Shown piece after piece: positions 44,827 to 54,048 of a stretch of 64,000 nucleotides of DNA; positions within the stretch are counted from its first letter, which is position 1, and the number at the start of each line of letters is the position of its first letter. A program made the translations under genes and the position numbers. Origin of the DNA: Blattamonas nauphoetae (Eukaryota; Preaxostyla; Oxymonadida); the NCBI GenBank assembly GCA_033064195.1, contig JARBJD010000083.1, positions 1-64,000 of the forward strand. Direction: 5' to 3'. The notes under the pieces were generated by a model. The model saw only the letters and a program-made list of their open reading frames with translations, was not told the origin of the DNA and ran no database searches.

Positions 44827-45291
44827 ATGTCGTTAAGAACTATTCGATTTGATTGTCCACCCCAGTCTGGGGTCCAATCGTTACATGTTATCCAAGGTGA
44901 TATTGTAGAAGTGCAGGGTGAAAACATCAATGGCTGGACGTGGTCGAAGAAACCAAACACAGACCTCTTCCGATATGTCCCTACACAAGCCCTTGGTCCT
45001 TTTCCCGCACCACAACTTCCTGAACAAATTGGCACCCCTCTGGGTCTCGAATTAAATCGTGTCAATCCATCTCCCACAGTCGAGTCAGAAGTCAAGAGCT
45101 TCTTCTCGCAATTCGGGGATATCTATTATTTTGATTCGAGATCTCCCAACGGTACCTTCTCTACCTACCGTTTCGCTCTTGATATCTTGTCAACAAAAGA
45201 TTTTGACACGATCAAATCATCCCTCGTCAATCAGCCTTTCTACACCCAGGACGTTCAATTCAATCTCAGCAGCTACAGAATTAACCCATTA
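44827..45291 (+). CDS. RRM-type RNA-binding protein, 5' part
   Basis: ATG 44827. An N-terminal segment of about 70 residues precedes a first RRM-like fold (SPTVESEVKSFFSQFGDIYYFD through LSSYRINPL), with the typical beta-alpha-beta layout. The frame meets the inserted MITE at 45292 and stops three codons later. Deleting the MITE with one CCATTA repeat joins SSYRINPL to ELQLAPFSPECTEADI in frame, which begins the second RRM. Confidence 0.7.
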
Positions 45292-45814
45292 GCAGGCATC
45301 TGAGTAGTCCCATCAAAATAGGTAAAACTGGGATCAATTGATGTCAGTGCCTAAATTTGGACTGAGATCAAATTTCAACTCTTTTCCTTTGAGATTTTCT
45401 CATTATCACTTCATTAATCATGTTCAATTCACTTCTTGTTTTCACATAATGCTCTTCAATATTTCAGACAGCTCTTATTTCCCAAAAACACGCACGATCA
45501 CAATCACCAACACTTCTTTTTTCGATGTATTCCCTTCATTGACTTTAGTCAGTGAGAAAAAACCATCAAAGAAGACATAATAACGCATTATCGACTTGTT
45601 TTTATAATTATTGTTGTAGAACAAACTGAAACAGCAGCACCCAAAGTTTGCATTTTCATGATCTATGAAGTGACCATTTTCCTTTTTACTTTTTTTTCCA
45701 TTCAAATATCATATATAAGAAGACTTTTTTGAAATGAAAGAAACGAAATGGTATTGTAGGTATTTAGTGGGATCAGATCCGACTGGGATCACTGGGATCA
45801 AATCAGAAGCCTGC
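45292..45814. mobile_element. 523-bp MITE with 6-bp target duplication
   Basis: The left end GCAGGCATCTGA and right end TCAGAAGCCTGC are inverted with one mismatch. Inner motifs around GGGATC also repeat in inverted form. The direct repeat CCATTA flanks it (45286-45291 and 45815-45820). The interior is AT-rich and non-coding. It splits the first RRM from the second in the host gene. Superfamily not resolved. Confidence 0.8.
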
Positions 45815-46519
45815 CCATTAGAGTTACAGCTTGCTCCCTTCTCACCTGAATGCACTGAAGCCGACATCCTGGCGTTGATCCATCCCGCCAATCCAACAAC
45901 AGTGAAATTCTACTTTCCCAAGAACAATGAAAACATCAAATATTGTACCATTCTGTTTTCAGATGCTCGTTCAACCAATGCAGCATTTCGAGATCGTTCC
46001 CGCTGGATTTCAAAGCATCCAGGTCTGACAGTGAAATTTTCGGCTCGACCAAACACACAACGTGCGAGTCGTTCTCCACCGCCCACCCAACTGCAATCAT
46101 CGTCGGTGTACTTGACGAATCTTCCGAATGGAGTGATTCCCAGCGATATCATCAACATTCTCTTCCCAACTTCGATCATCACCAATTTGCTCATTCACAC
46201 TGCCCCACCCGACCAGACTGTGTCAGCCGTTGTGCGTTTCAAGACAATGAGCGAAGCACAGCAAGCCATCAGCAAAAGCGGCTCTTTAGTTCTCCTCTCG
46301 AACCGCATCAAAGTTCGTGAAGATCGCGCTGGTGGTAATCGTTTCTCACGCGGGTCTGTCTCACCAATGAGTGTGTCACCACCACTTCCGCAAAACCCCT
46401 CATCCCAACCAACAGAATCTCCATTCCAGCCACAGCCTCCTCCACGTCGGCACCCTCAATCCCCTCCTCCACCCCCACCACACCCGCAATCTCCTCCTCC
46501 ACCCCCACCCCGATTTTAG
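45815..46519 (+). CDS. RRM-type RNA-binding protein, 3' part
   Basis: This continues with a second RRM-like fold (ELQLAPFSPECTEADILALI to HPGLTVKFSAR) and a third (SSVYLTNLPNGVIPSDIINI to LLSNRIKVRED). In the third, the VYLTNLP strand is a good RNP2 motif and SAVVRFKTMSEAQQAI fills the RNP1 position. The C-terminus is a Pro-rich tail with two runs of six prolines, ending PPRF. The protein would act in RNA binding, probably nuclear processing. If expressed from this allele, an internal start within or after the MITE would be needed. Confidence 0.75.
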   Translation, partial: PLELQLAPFSPECTEADILALIHPANPTTVKFYFPKNNENIKYCTILFSDARSTNAAFRDRSRWISKHPGLTVKFSARPNTQRASRSPPPTQLQSSSVYLTNLPNGVIPSDIINILFPTSIITNLLIHTAPPDQTVSAVVRFKTMSEAQQAISKSGSLVLLSNRIKVREDRAGGNRFSRGSVSPMSVSPPLPQNPSSQPTESPFQPQPPPRRHPQSPPPPPPHPQSPPPPPPRF

Positions 46520-46762
46520 TGACAACGGGATATCTCCATAACCATTCAATTCTCTTTCTTTGGATGATATCGCGAATAACCCAATCTTTTTTTCAGTTTT
46601 TTCGACATTTTTCCATTTTCACGTGCCTTTTCATCATCATCAACATCGATGAGCCTTGCATTTCATCGTGTTGAGATGGGTGATTCTTTTTCAAAAATCG
46701 CAGGCGTCATTTCTCGAAACTAATCTTTCTTTCCACTTCACAAATGATTAAACAAAAGAAAG

Positions 46763-48041
46763 TCAGATTTTTCCTTCTCTTATCATCGAAATGTATTCAG
46801 AAAAGTCAAGTGTCCTCCTCTTCTTTCCACTTGCGGATTTGATCCTCTTTTTCTTCTGAATGACATCTTCTATTTCTTCTTCGAGAGATAATTCATCGCC
46901 GTCAAGCGCATCATCAATCTTGTTGAAGAATTCCACGAACTGAGAGCAAGTGGTAAGAGATTGCTGTGGTGGCTTTTGCTTTAAAATCTTGGTCATCGTT
47001 CCAAATTCAGAATCACATACATTCTTACCATGGTGTTCGAAGTAAAATACAATCGAGGTGGACATGGAATGGTTTAGAGTCGGTAAATCTGATAAGATGT
47101 AGCATAGCAGCTGTTTATTGCGGAAGTGGGGTCCGCAATCGGAAACAAATATTAAATTCTGGGTTTGATCAAAAAGTGGATCCTCCAAAAGGGCCTCCAA
47201 CGCCTCCACAACAAAACTTGCGTTGTGATTTAGAACTTCGCTAATGAAATGATAGATCCGTTTGTCCAGTTCTCCTTTCAGATTCCGATAGAAGACAACA
47301 AATGCAAGATCAGTTAGTTGTTGTTTCTCAAAGAAATCTCTCTGTGACTCTTCGAAGGTAATTGGAATCTTCCAATTTTCCTTAAAATCTGCAACAATCA
47401 TGTATTGATTCGGTCTGAGATTTTGTCTCATTGAGTTTATCGCCCTTCGCTGGTCTTCTGCCTCATAGAGATGATAGTCAAGAGCTTGGATCTCTTTTTC
47501 CAGTTTCACTCTCTTCTCTTGTTCAGATTCTTGAAGTACTGCAAGTTCCCGTGACGCTTCTTTTCGACGGAGACAATCGGGACAGACATCCGTCCTTCGA
47601 TGGGATTCATGCAGATCAACAGTAAAACGGCAAAAGGTACTATATGCCATTTTAATACCTGTTTCTTTTTCTAGTTCTTGCCAGATCTCATATTGTGTCC
47701 GGATAATGGATCTCGCACGCATCCATTTGGACGGATCGGAGTTTGAAAGCAGTTGCTCTTTGGAGCTTTCTTCCGAATGATTCACAATAAAATCTCGAAA
47801 TCGGAGTTTTGACAGTCATCGAGCGGACTTCGTGAAGGCGGAGGGTGTGTGAGTTTGTCTCTCTTGTGAAGGCCTTTTTAAAGTGATTGCGGGCGGTATC
47901 GAACCGATTCTTCGAGTGAGGAAACCCACAAGATGCCAAGAATCCCAAAGAAAAGTGGTTCGCTAAAACAGACTCGATATCGAGCGGCACTATTCTCGCC
48001 TTTTGACGAATTGACAGGCAGTCTTCGACAAGGTTTGTCAT
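46763..48041 (-). mobile_element. DNA-transposon transposase gene, nearly intact
   Basis: Two minus-strand frames join near 47800 with one frame change. The N-terminal part starts MTNLVEDCLSIRQKAR. The main part runs from NHSEESSKEQ to the stop at 46763. Features in order: a cysteine pair, RTDVCPDCLRRK; a helical linker; a hydrophobic strand ending in Asp, YMIVADF (candidate first catalytic Asp); LIFVSDCGPHFRNKQLL (second Asp); and EHHGKNVCDSEFG (His-Gly-Lys and Asp). A basic tail KKKRIKSASGKKRRT follows. The arrangement suggests an RNase H-fold DDE transposase of a superfamily I cannot name. No terminal repeats were found. A decayed relative lies at 660-1660. Confidence 0.65.
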
Positions 48042-48825
48042 TTTTTCTTAAATTATTGCAGAGAAAACCGATGAAACGGGAAGGAAGTCATACCACTGTG
48101 CTCCTTCTCGATAAACTCCATCACGGATGGACACCTAGTGGTTGTGCAAACAAGGTGGATCACGAGTTCCTCTGGATTTGACGGCCAGAGAGAACATATG
48201 GCTTCCCACGCCAATTTCGTGATCTTCCTTCGTTTTTCTCGCGATATGGAGCTTAATGCTGGTGGATGGTCTTTTATCATTCAACCAGGCAGACGTCCCC
48301 TAAATCTGTCTCGATCATGCCGTGAACTTATCGTTTCGAACCAACAGACGTCCCACGTCACAAGACAACGAAACTCTGATGACTCCGTTGTGTTGGTGAG
48401 TTAATGCGAACATTTCACTCTTCGAATTCACAATGTGCATTTTTCACAAAAAAGACCTACATCTCCGGACGAGAAGGGTGATCACAATTGGCTTCGTCAC
48501 ATTTGGCATCGACATGCTCGAAAGAAAATTTGAGGTGATTTGTGAACGTTTTTATTTTTAGTGACGCACCATAGTTGTTTGCGATTTTTCATTAAGAATC
48601 ACCCAGATCATGATTTCTTTTTCTCCAAATAAACTTCATCAGGGACACCAATCGTTCATTCTGACTTGTTTTCAACAATACTGACATCGACCCATCTATT
48701 CATCACCACATAATTACCCAAGTTGAGAACGAAATCACGAAACTGAGAAGCTGCGATGGGACCTCGCGGGGAGTGAACAACTTGGAGATTTCATAGTGAA
48801 ATCATGAAACAGACGAGTTTTTAAC
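48042..48825. other. No supported gene
   Basis: The minus frame 48053-48280 may be the transposase's upstream exon or a shadow. Beyond it, AT-rich sequence shows no coding signal up to the SPRY-like gene. Confidence 0.3.
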
Positions 48826-49092
48826 GTGAGAAACGGAATTGTCAGTGTCCAAGAGAACACACTCGTTATCTTCATACAAAAATGTTGTGAGTCGATCCTT
48901 TTCACTCAGAATGTATCCAGACTCATATCAGATCTCGCATGTTTGGTTCAGTTGTTCTCCCATGATTGCATTTCGTTTCCTTCCTTCTTGATTCGCATTC
49001 CCTCCAACATAACACGTTTTTTTGATACTCAACTTTTCTCTTCTGTCCCATCTTCTGATAAATCACACTACTCTCTTAAAACATTTTCATAG

Positions 49093-49895
49093 AAACAACT
49101 TTCGATTGAATCAGTGTTGGAAGAATTACCGACTTCAGAATCGAATGTCTCAGTGCTGGTGAACACACCGAACTGGAATCGGATTCCTCTTCTGATTCGG
49201 GATTGGAATGGAAAAGATGAAACAACATTGATGACACTATTGGACGAAATGTCGCGAATTCTGACACTTGTTTCAGATTTAGATATTTCCCTGGCGAACA
49301 AAAGAATCCTCCACTCAACGCTCTCCACTCTCTCTCAATCTTCAAATACCCCTAAAAAGATTCGCACGCGTGCAGATAAATGTATTTCCACTTTAAATTC
49401 AATCGCAGATGGACCACTTATGACAGTGGAGGCTGAGGAGATTCGATCCATGCAACTGTCACTCTCCAAGCTCGCCAAGGCTGAAGAAGAGAAACGGATG
49501 ATCAAGAGAGAAAACGAGAAACTGTTAGATGAAGTGAAGAGGGCACAAAAAGAACTTGGAGAAGCTCGAGAAAAGATGGAGAGGAGTGAGAGAGAGAAGA
49601 GAGAGATGTCTGAGAAGATGGATCGAATGAGAATGATGATGAAAACAGAATGGAGTGGAACCGAATCTCTCCACATTGTGGACGGAACTGTTCACGCACT
49701 CTCTCCAACCACTCTCACCCAAATCGTTGGCACTCCAGAAGACAAACCGTGGAGAACAGCTTTCACTCTTCCGATCGACGAGGGAGAGTGGGAACTGAAA
49801 ATCAGAGCAAGTGAAAAAACCTTCTCGAATGTGAGTGTGTTCTTCTCTCTTTTCATATTCTCAGAGGTTGGCTTCCTGAACCATCCACTTCCTTA
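49093..49895 (+). CDS. SPRY-like / coiled-coil protein, 5' part
   Basis: The frame opens after a TTTTCATAG acceptor at 49092 (KQLSIESVLEEL). A helical region (LVSDLDISLANKRILHSTL, parallel to LACDDNIPLTNKRLLEQSL of the gene at 41.8 kb) precedes a coiled coil (EREKREMSEKMDRMRMMM). The first half of a SPRY-like domain ends with a 30-nt intron at 49835-49864. A possible earlier exon lies at 48826-49043 with a 49-nt intron. At HPLP the frame is cut by the mariner element. Its empty site (mariner and one TA removed) reads HPLPYKTTQIMCGFNENG, in frame. Confidence 0.75.
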
Positions 49896-50249
49896 TCGGG
49901 GTGGCGGGAAAAACTTGGGCGGGCTCTTAGTCGATTCTGGCACTATTTAGCTTAATTTTCACTTCATACAGTGCCTTTACATGTTTCCTATTTTCAAAAA
50001 ACGCTAAGTAAAAAACTCATAGTGTCGTGATGGGTGAGAACGGCGAAGAGTCAGGTCTGATCTGACTTACTATGACTTTCATTCTCAATTAAAGGCGAAA
50101 TTACTAATATTCATCCTGTTTTACTCTCATTTCATCAAAATTTTCGAAAGATTATACACTTCTGGACGGTGAAATGACATCGAAATTATCCTCGACGATT
50201 TCGATCCCTAAGGCGTCTCAGCCTCCTCCGTTCCCTCCGCCACCTCATC
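49896..50249 (+). repeat. Left 354-bp terminal inverted repeat of the mariner element
   Basis: This begins TCGGGGTGGCGGGAAAAACT and is matched, by eye without mismatch, by the reverse complement of 51689-52042. TA flanks the element (49894-49895, 52043-52044). Confidence 0.9.
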
Positions 50250-50611
50250 ACAGTTCACTTGCCTCAATGGTTCATTTCGTTAGATTTATTCTCGAATGAT
50301 TGAAGGGAAAACGTGATCGTGTTCTCAGTGTCTTGTCTCGTGATTTGTGAATCATTTCTGCACGAGAACAGAGTCTAAATCCTGTGGAAAATGGTTGAAT
50401 CATGAGAAAGAAGAAACGAAATCAGACCAGAAGTTTTGTAGTAATCATACAAACGGTTGATGCTTTGTGTCTTGTTTACGCCTTCAGAAAAGAACGTTGT
50501 TCCTAGTCACAATAAGAGGTGATGTAATGAGAAATATGAGATAGATACGTTTGTTATCATGACGACTTAACTGTGCTTAAGAGATTTCGGAGTTGAGAGA
50601 CCCATTTTTTA

Positions 50612-51664
50612 ATGACGACTGAAACTGTCAGAATCAGAGACAGATCAAACATACAAGCTAATCATCGAAGAGGCCTCTCTGCTAAAGATTGCTATGCAGA
50701 TTTACTCCGAGTTTCAACAAACCCCCCGTGCCTTCAAACAATTCGGAATCAGTACCGCAAATTAGAGGACGGTTCTTTCAGACTGGAATCACGTAAGCCA
50801 CCCGGACGCCCACGAAGTGTGGCAACAACGGCTAGGATCACGGCAGAGATGGAACGAGATCCACACATCTCAGTTAAGAAAATTGCCAAGGTTTGTAGGA
50901 AACCAAGATCAACCGTCCGTGATCACATCAAGAAATACATACCTCACAAGAAATACATCATCAAAGCAGTCCCTCATGTGCTCACGAATGCTCAGAAAAG
51001 AACACGAAAGGTTGAATCTAGACGCATACTTCGTATTCTGAAAGCGAATAAAGATCGAGAATGGACAAATATCTTTACCGGTGATGAAAGCCAGTTTACG
51101 TTCGAGTACCATCACCACCATGTGTGGGTGAACGGACCAAATCCAGGGGCAACGAGGATATCACGCAATCATTGGACCAGAAAAGTCATGTTTTGTTTAT
51201 TTTTTGGGATCGATCATGTCCCTGTCGTTGAACCACAGGTGGCGAACACAAGGATGACGGCAACCTATTTCAGAGACAGAATACTCATCCCGATGGACAG
51301 ATACCTGACAAATCATGAAGATACACAGCCGATATTCATTCACTATGATAATGCGGCCCCACACAAAGCTGCATTGATCTCGGACTATTTGGATGAGAGC
51401 GGGATGACTCTCATCCCCCATCCTCCTTATTCTCCCGATATATCGCCGTGTGACTTTGCGATCTTCGGGCGATTAAAATCAAACATGGAAAAAAAAACAT
51501 ACAGAACGACACAAGAGTTAACAAACGCAATACTTGCCCAAATGGAGCTGATATCACGAAGAGACCGAATTAAAATATTCAAAGAATGGATGAAACGACT
51601 TCAGCACGTGATCCGGCGAAATGGCGAATACTTCGACAAACGTATGGTTTTGTTCTTTTTCTGA
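50612..51664 (+). CDS. Mariner transposase (DD34D)
   Basis: 350 residues from ATG 50612. Two helix-turn-helix regions (about residues 15-60 and 75-115) flank the GRPR hook at 65-68 and would bind the inverted repeats. The catalytic triad is visible: Asp158 in FTGDES, Asp246 in HYDNAAPH and Asp281 in SPDISPCDF. The 34 residues between the last two define mariner proper (DD34D), as against Tc1 (DD34E). The length is normal for the family. The protein cuts and pastes the element at TA dinucleotides in the nucleus. No stop or frameshift is present and all key residues are kept. Confidence 0.95.
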   Translation: MTTETVRIRDRSNIQANHRRGLSAKDCYADLLRVSTNPPCLQTIRNQYRKLEDGSFRLESRKPPGRPRSVATTARITAEMERDPHISVKKIAKVCRKPRSTVRDHIKKYIPHKKYIIKAVPHVLTNAQKRTRKVESRRILRILKANKDREWTNIFTGDESQFTFEYHHHHVWVNGPNPGATRISRNHWTRKVMFCLFFGIDHVPVVEPQVANTRMTATYFRDRILIPMDRYLTNHEDTQPIFIHYDNAAPHKAALISDYLDESGMTLIPHPPYSPDISPCDFAIFGRLKSNMEKKTYRTTQELTNAILAQMELISRRDRIKIFKEWMKRLQHVIRRNGEYFDKRMVLFFF

Positions 51665-51688
51665 GTTTTAATCTCTCACAGGCGAAGA

Positions 51689-52042
51689 GATGAGGTGGCG
51701 GAGGGAACGGAGGAGGCTGAGACGCCTTAGGGATCGAAATCGTCGAGGATAATTTCGATGTCATTTCACCGTCCAGAAGTGTATAATCTTTCGAAAATTT
51801 TGATGAAATGAGAGTAAAACAGGATGAATATTAGTAATTTCGCCTTTAATTGAGAATGAAAGTCATAGTAAGTCAGATCAGACCTGACTCTTCGCCGTTC
51901 TCACCCATCACGACACTATGAGTTTTTTACTTAGCGTTTTTTGAAAATAGGAAACATGTAAAGGCACTGTATGAAGTGAAAATTAAGCTAAATAGTGCCA
52001 GAATCGACTAAGAGCCCGCCCAAGTTTTTCCCGCCACCCCGA
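51689..52042 (-). repeat. Right 354-bp terminal inverted repeat of the mariner element
   Basis: Reverse complement of 49896-50249, ending CCCGCCACCCCGA next to the TA duplication. It starts only 25 bp after the transposase stop codon. Confidence 0.9.
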
Positions 52043-52351
52043 TATAAGACAACACAAATCATGTGTGGATTCAACGAAAATGGGATTGGTGGACATTTCA
52101 ACCTTTGCATGGGATCTATGTGGAGAAGTGGAGAATTCAAGCCAGCAGGAACAAACAAGAAGTGCGAGAGAATCGGGCAGACGGCAGCGATTCGAGTAAA
52201 CATGAGGACAAGAGTAGCTCGACTGTTTGTGGACGATGAGGAACAGCCTGGGATCTTCACCGGCATCCCTTCTCCTCTCTGCCTCGGAATCTCAACAGGA
52301 TACTGTGAAAGGAATAAGTCGGTGGAAGTGCTGTGGCTCAAACGATTCTGA
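52043..52351 (+). CDS. SPRY-like / coiled-coil protein, 3' part
   Basis: The second half of the SPRY-like domain cut by mariner: NENGIGGHFNLCMGSMWRSG, then FKPAGTNKKCERIGQTAAIRV, FVDDEEQPGIFTGIPSPL and the C-terminal VEVLWLKRF before the stop at 52351. It matches the other SPRY-like units closely. Only one domain is present in this gene, against three in the gene at 38865-41852. Confidence 0.8.
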   Translation, partial: YKTTQIMCGFNENGIGGHFNLCMGSMWRSGEFKPAGTNKKCERIGQTAAIRVNMRTRVARLFVDDEEQPGIFTGIPSPLCLGISTGYCERNKSVEVLWLKRF

Positions 52352-52661
52352 GAGTTCGAATCACACTATCACTTCAGAGAGGACTTTTTGGTTCTTAAAT
52401 GGAATAATAAGAAGGGGACAGCCAAGGAAAAGATGTTAATCTTTATTGAATTGTTTCAGAAATCAAGAAACAGAGAATAATGACAGAGTTGGATTCGTGT
52501 CACCTCCTTTTATGGGGTAGATCATCGCTATTAACAGCTCTGTTGGTAATTCAATGTTTATATGACATCCTCTCCACGAAATGTGCTTCGTTCATTGTTT
52601 CTCGAAAACAATACAACAGTTTGTGTTTATCTCGTGTCTCACTGTATCAGGATGTAGCGAA

Positions 52662-54048
52662 ATGAATATAGGAGATATAGTTGTGACTCCACTAAAACAT
52701 GTTGGAATAAGTGTGGAGTTCACATTCTGTTTTTCATTTTTGTTTTCAGAGATTCATCCATCACATTGGGATAACGTTCGCCAAAGACTATCTAAACCAT
52801 ATTTTTTCTCCATTGAAATGTTGGAATCTCCTTCACTGACTTCTGTTCTGTGGGAATTATCACGTGAAGTGATTTCGATTGTTCGCTCGGTGATCTCGGC
52901 AGAATCGACGGTTGATCCGACGTGGCTGACAATGCCACAGCATCTCTATCATTTCATTCTGGCGATGGAAGAGTTCTCCGAGCATTGTCCATCGAATCTG
53001 AAGTGTCTGCATCATCCTCTCTTCATTTCTGGATTCCGGAATCTGGAAATTGAAATCTTCTCCAAAACAACAAATTCAGTTGCAATATTCAATGATTTAT
53101 CTGATACTCGCCGATTTACACTCAGATTACTCTCCCCTGGACATCCTCACAACGATTCCATTTTGGACGCGATGGTCAACTCAATTCTCGCTTTTGATTC
53201 GTCTGACCCATCCAACCATATCACTTCATCTCTTTCTCTTCCTCAATCACACTCTCCTTCCCACTTGAACTTGGCTTCATTCACATCATTTTTGGTTTTG
53301 TCTCCACTGCGAATACCAAACTCGGTTTGCTTTTCTTGTTTTGTGAGCTTTCTCAGCTGATTGTGAAATGGTTTGCGGAGCTTGTGTTGTCGTTGGCAGC
53401 TGGACATCACTGCAAATCACGTGGAGAAGAGTTGCGGAGGGAAGAGATTATGATTGATTGCTCCTTCTCTCTCCACATTCAATCAACCTCAGATGACCCT
53501 CATCGCCTTCTCCACCCTCCTTCCACCTTCGCTTCCGACATTCCCCTTCTGGCCTCCTATTTCGGCGATTTCCTGGAATCTCTCCAATCGTGCGATCGTC
53601 TCCTACCTCCTCCAGAAATCGATGGTGACAACGTTATGACCATCATCACACTGACATGTGTTCGTCATCTTGCGCAGCGCGGACTTTTGAACTCCGAGGA
53701 ACTATCCCAACAAGATCTGCAAAAAGACATCCATCACCAAATCATCACCCACCTTCAAGATCTCACCACCAGTCATTCCTCATCCACGACTCGATCCAAC
53801 ATCGATGTGAATCGATTCCGCCACTATCTGTTAACATACACTCTTCCCGATTTCTATCAAATATGGATTATTCCCGTCATCGAAGAACACCATCTCACCA
53901 TTCTTTCTGACTCCTCAGCGAAGGAAGCGTTGACACTCGTCTTTCCTCGCTTGATGGAGATTGGCACAGTTCTTCATGCAGATCAAGGTTCTCTCATGTG
54001 GAGAGAGTTTCTGTTTTTGATTGAGGAACTGGCTGGTCGGAGGAGCTC
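52662..54048 (+). CDS. Long helical-repeat protein (copy 3), 5' part
   Basis: A start at ATG 52662 (MNIGDIVVTPLKHVG) is plausible. A 39-nt interval ending TTTTCAG before IHPSHWDNV may be an intron but is also open. A 32-nt intron (53325-53356) joins RIPNS to LIVKWFAELV, the same site as in copies 1 and 2. The helical body then runs to LFLIEELAGRRS, where element X begins. A conserved run PSTFASDIPLLASYFGDFLES occupies the place of RFLTIVLNIE in copy 1. Function unknown. Confidence 0.75.

Larger units (their letters stand above)
49896..52042 (+). mobile_element. Mariner-family DNA transposon, apparently complete
   Basis: 2147 bp between TA target duplications, with 354-bp inverted repeats at each end and one intact transposase gene between them. 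Repeats this long are unusual for mariner, whose ends are usually 20-40 bp. The lack of divergence between the repeats and the intact gene mean a very recent insertion and possibly an active copy. It lies in a coding exon of a SPRY-like gene. Confidence 0.92.

Noticed and set aside
45304-45770. Intron between the two halves of the RRM gene
   Set aside because: The stop codon lies upstream of the first GT, and the segment has inverted ends plus CCATTA duplications, so an intron does not fit.
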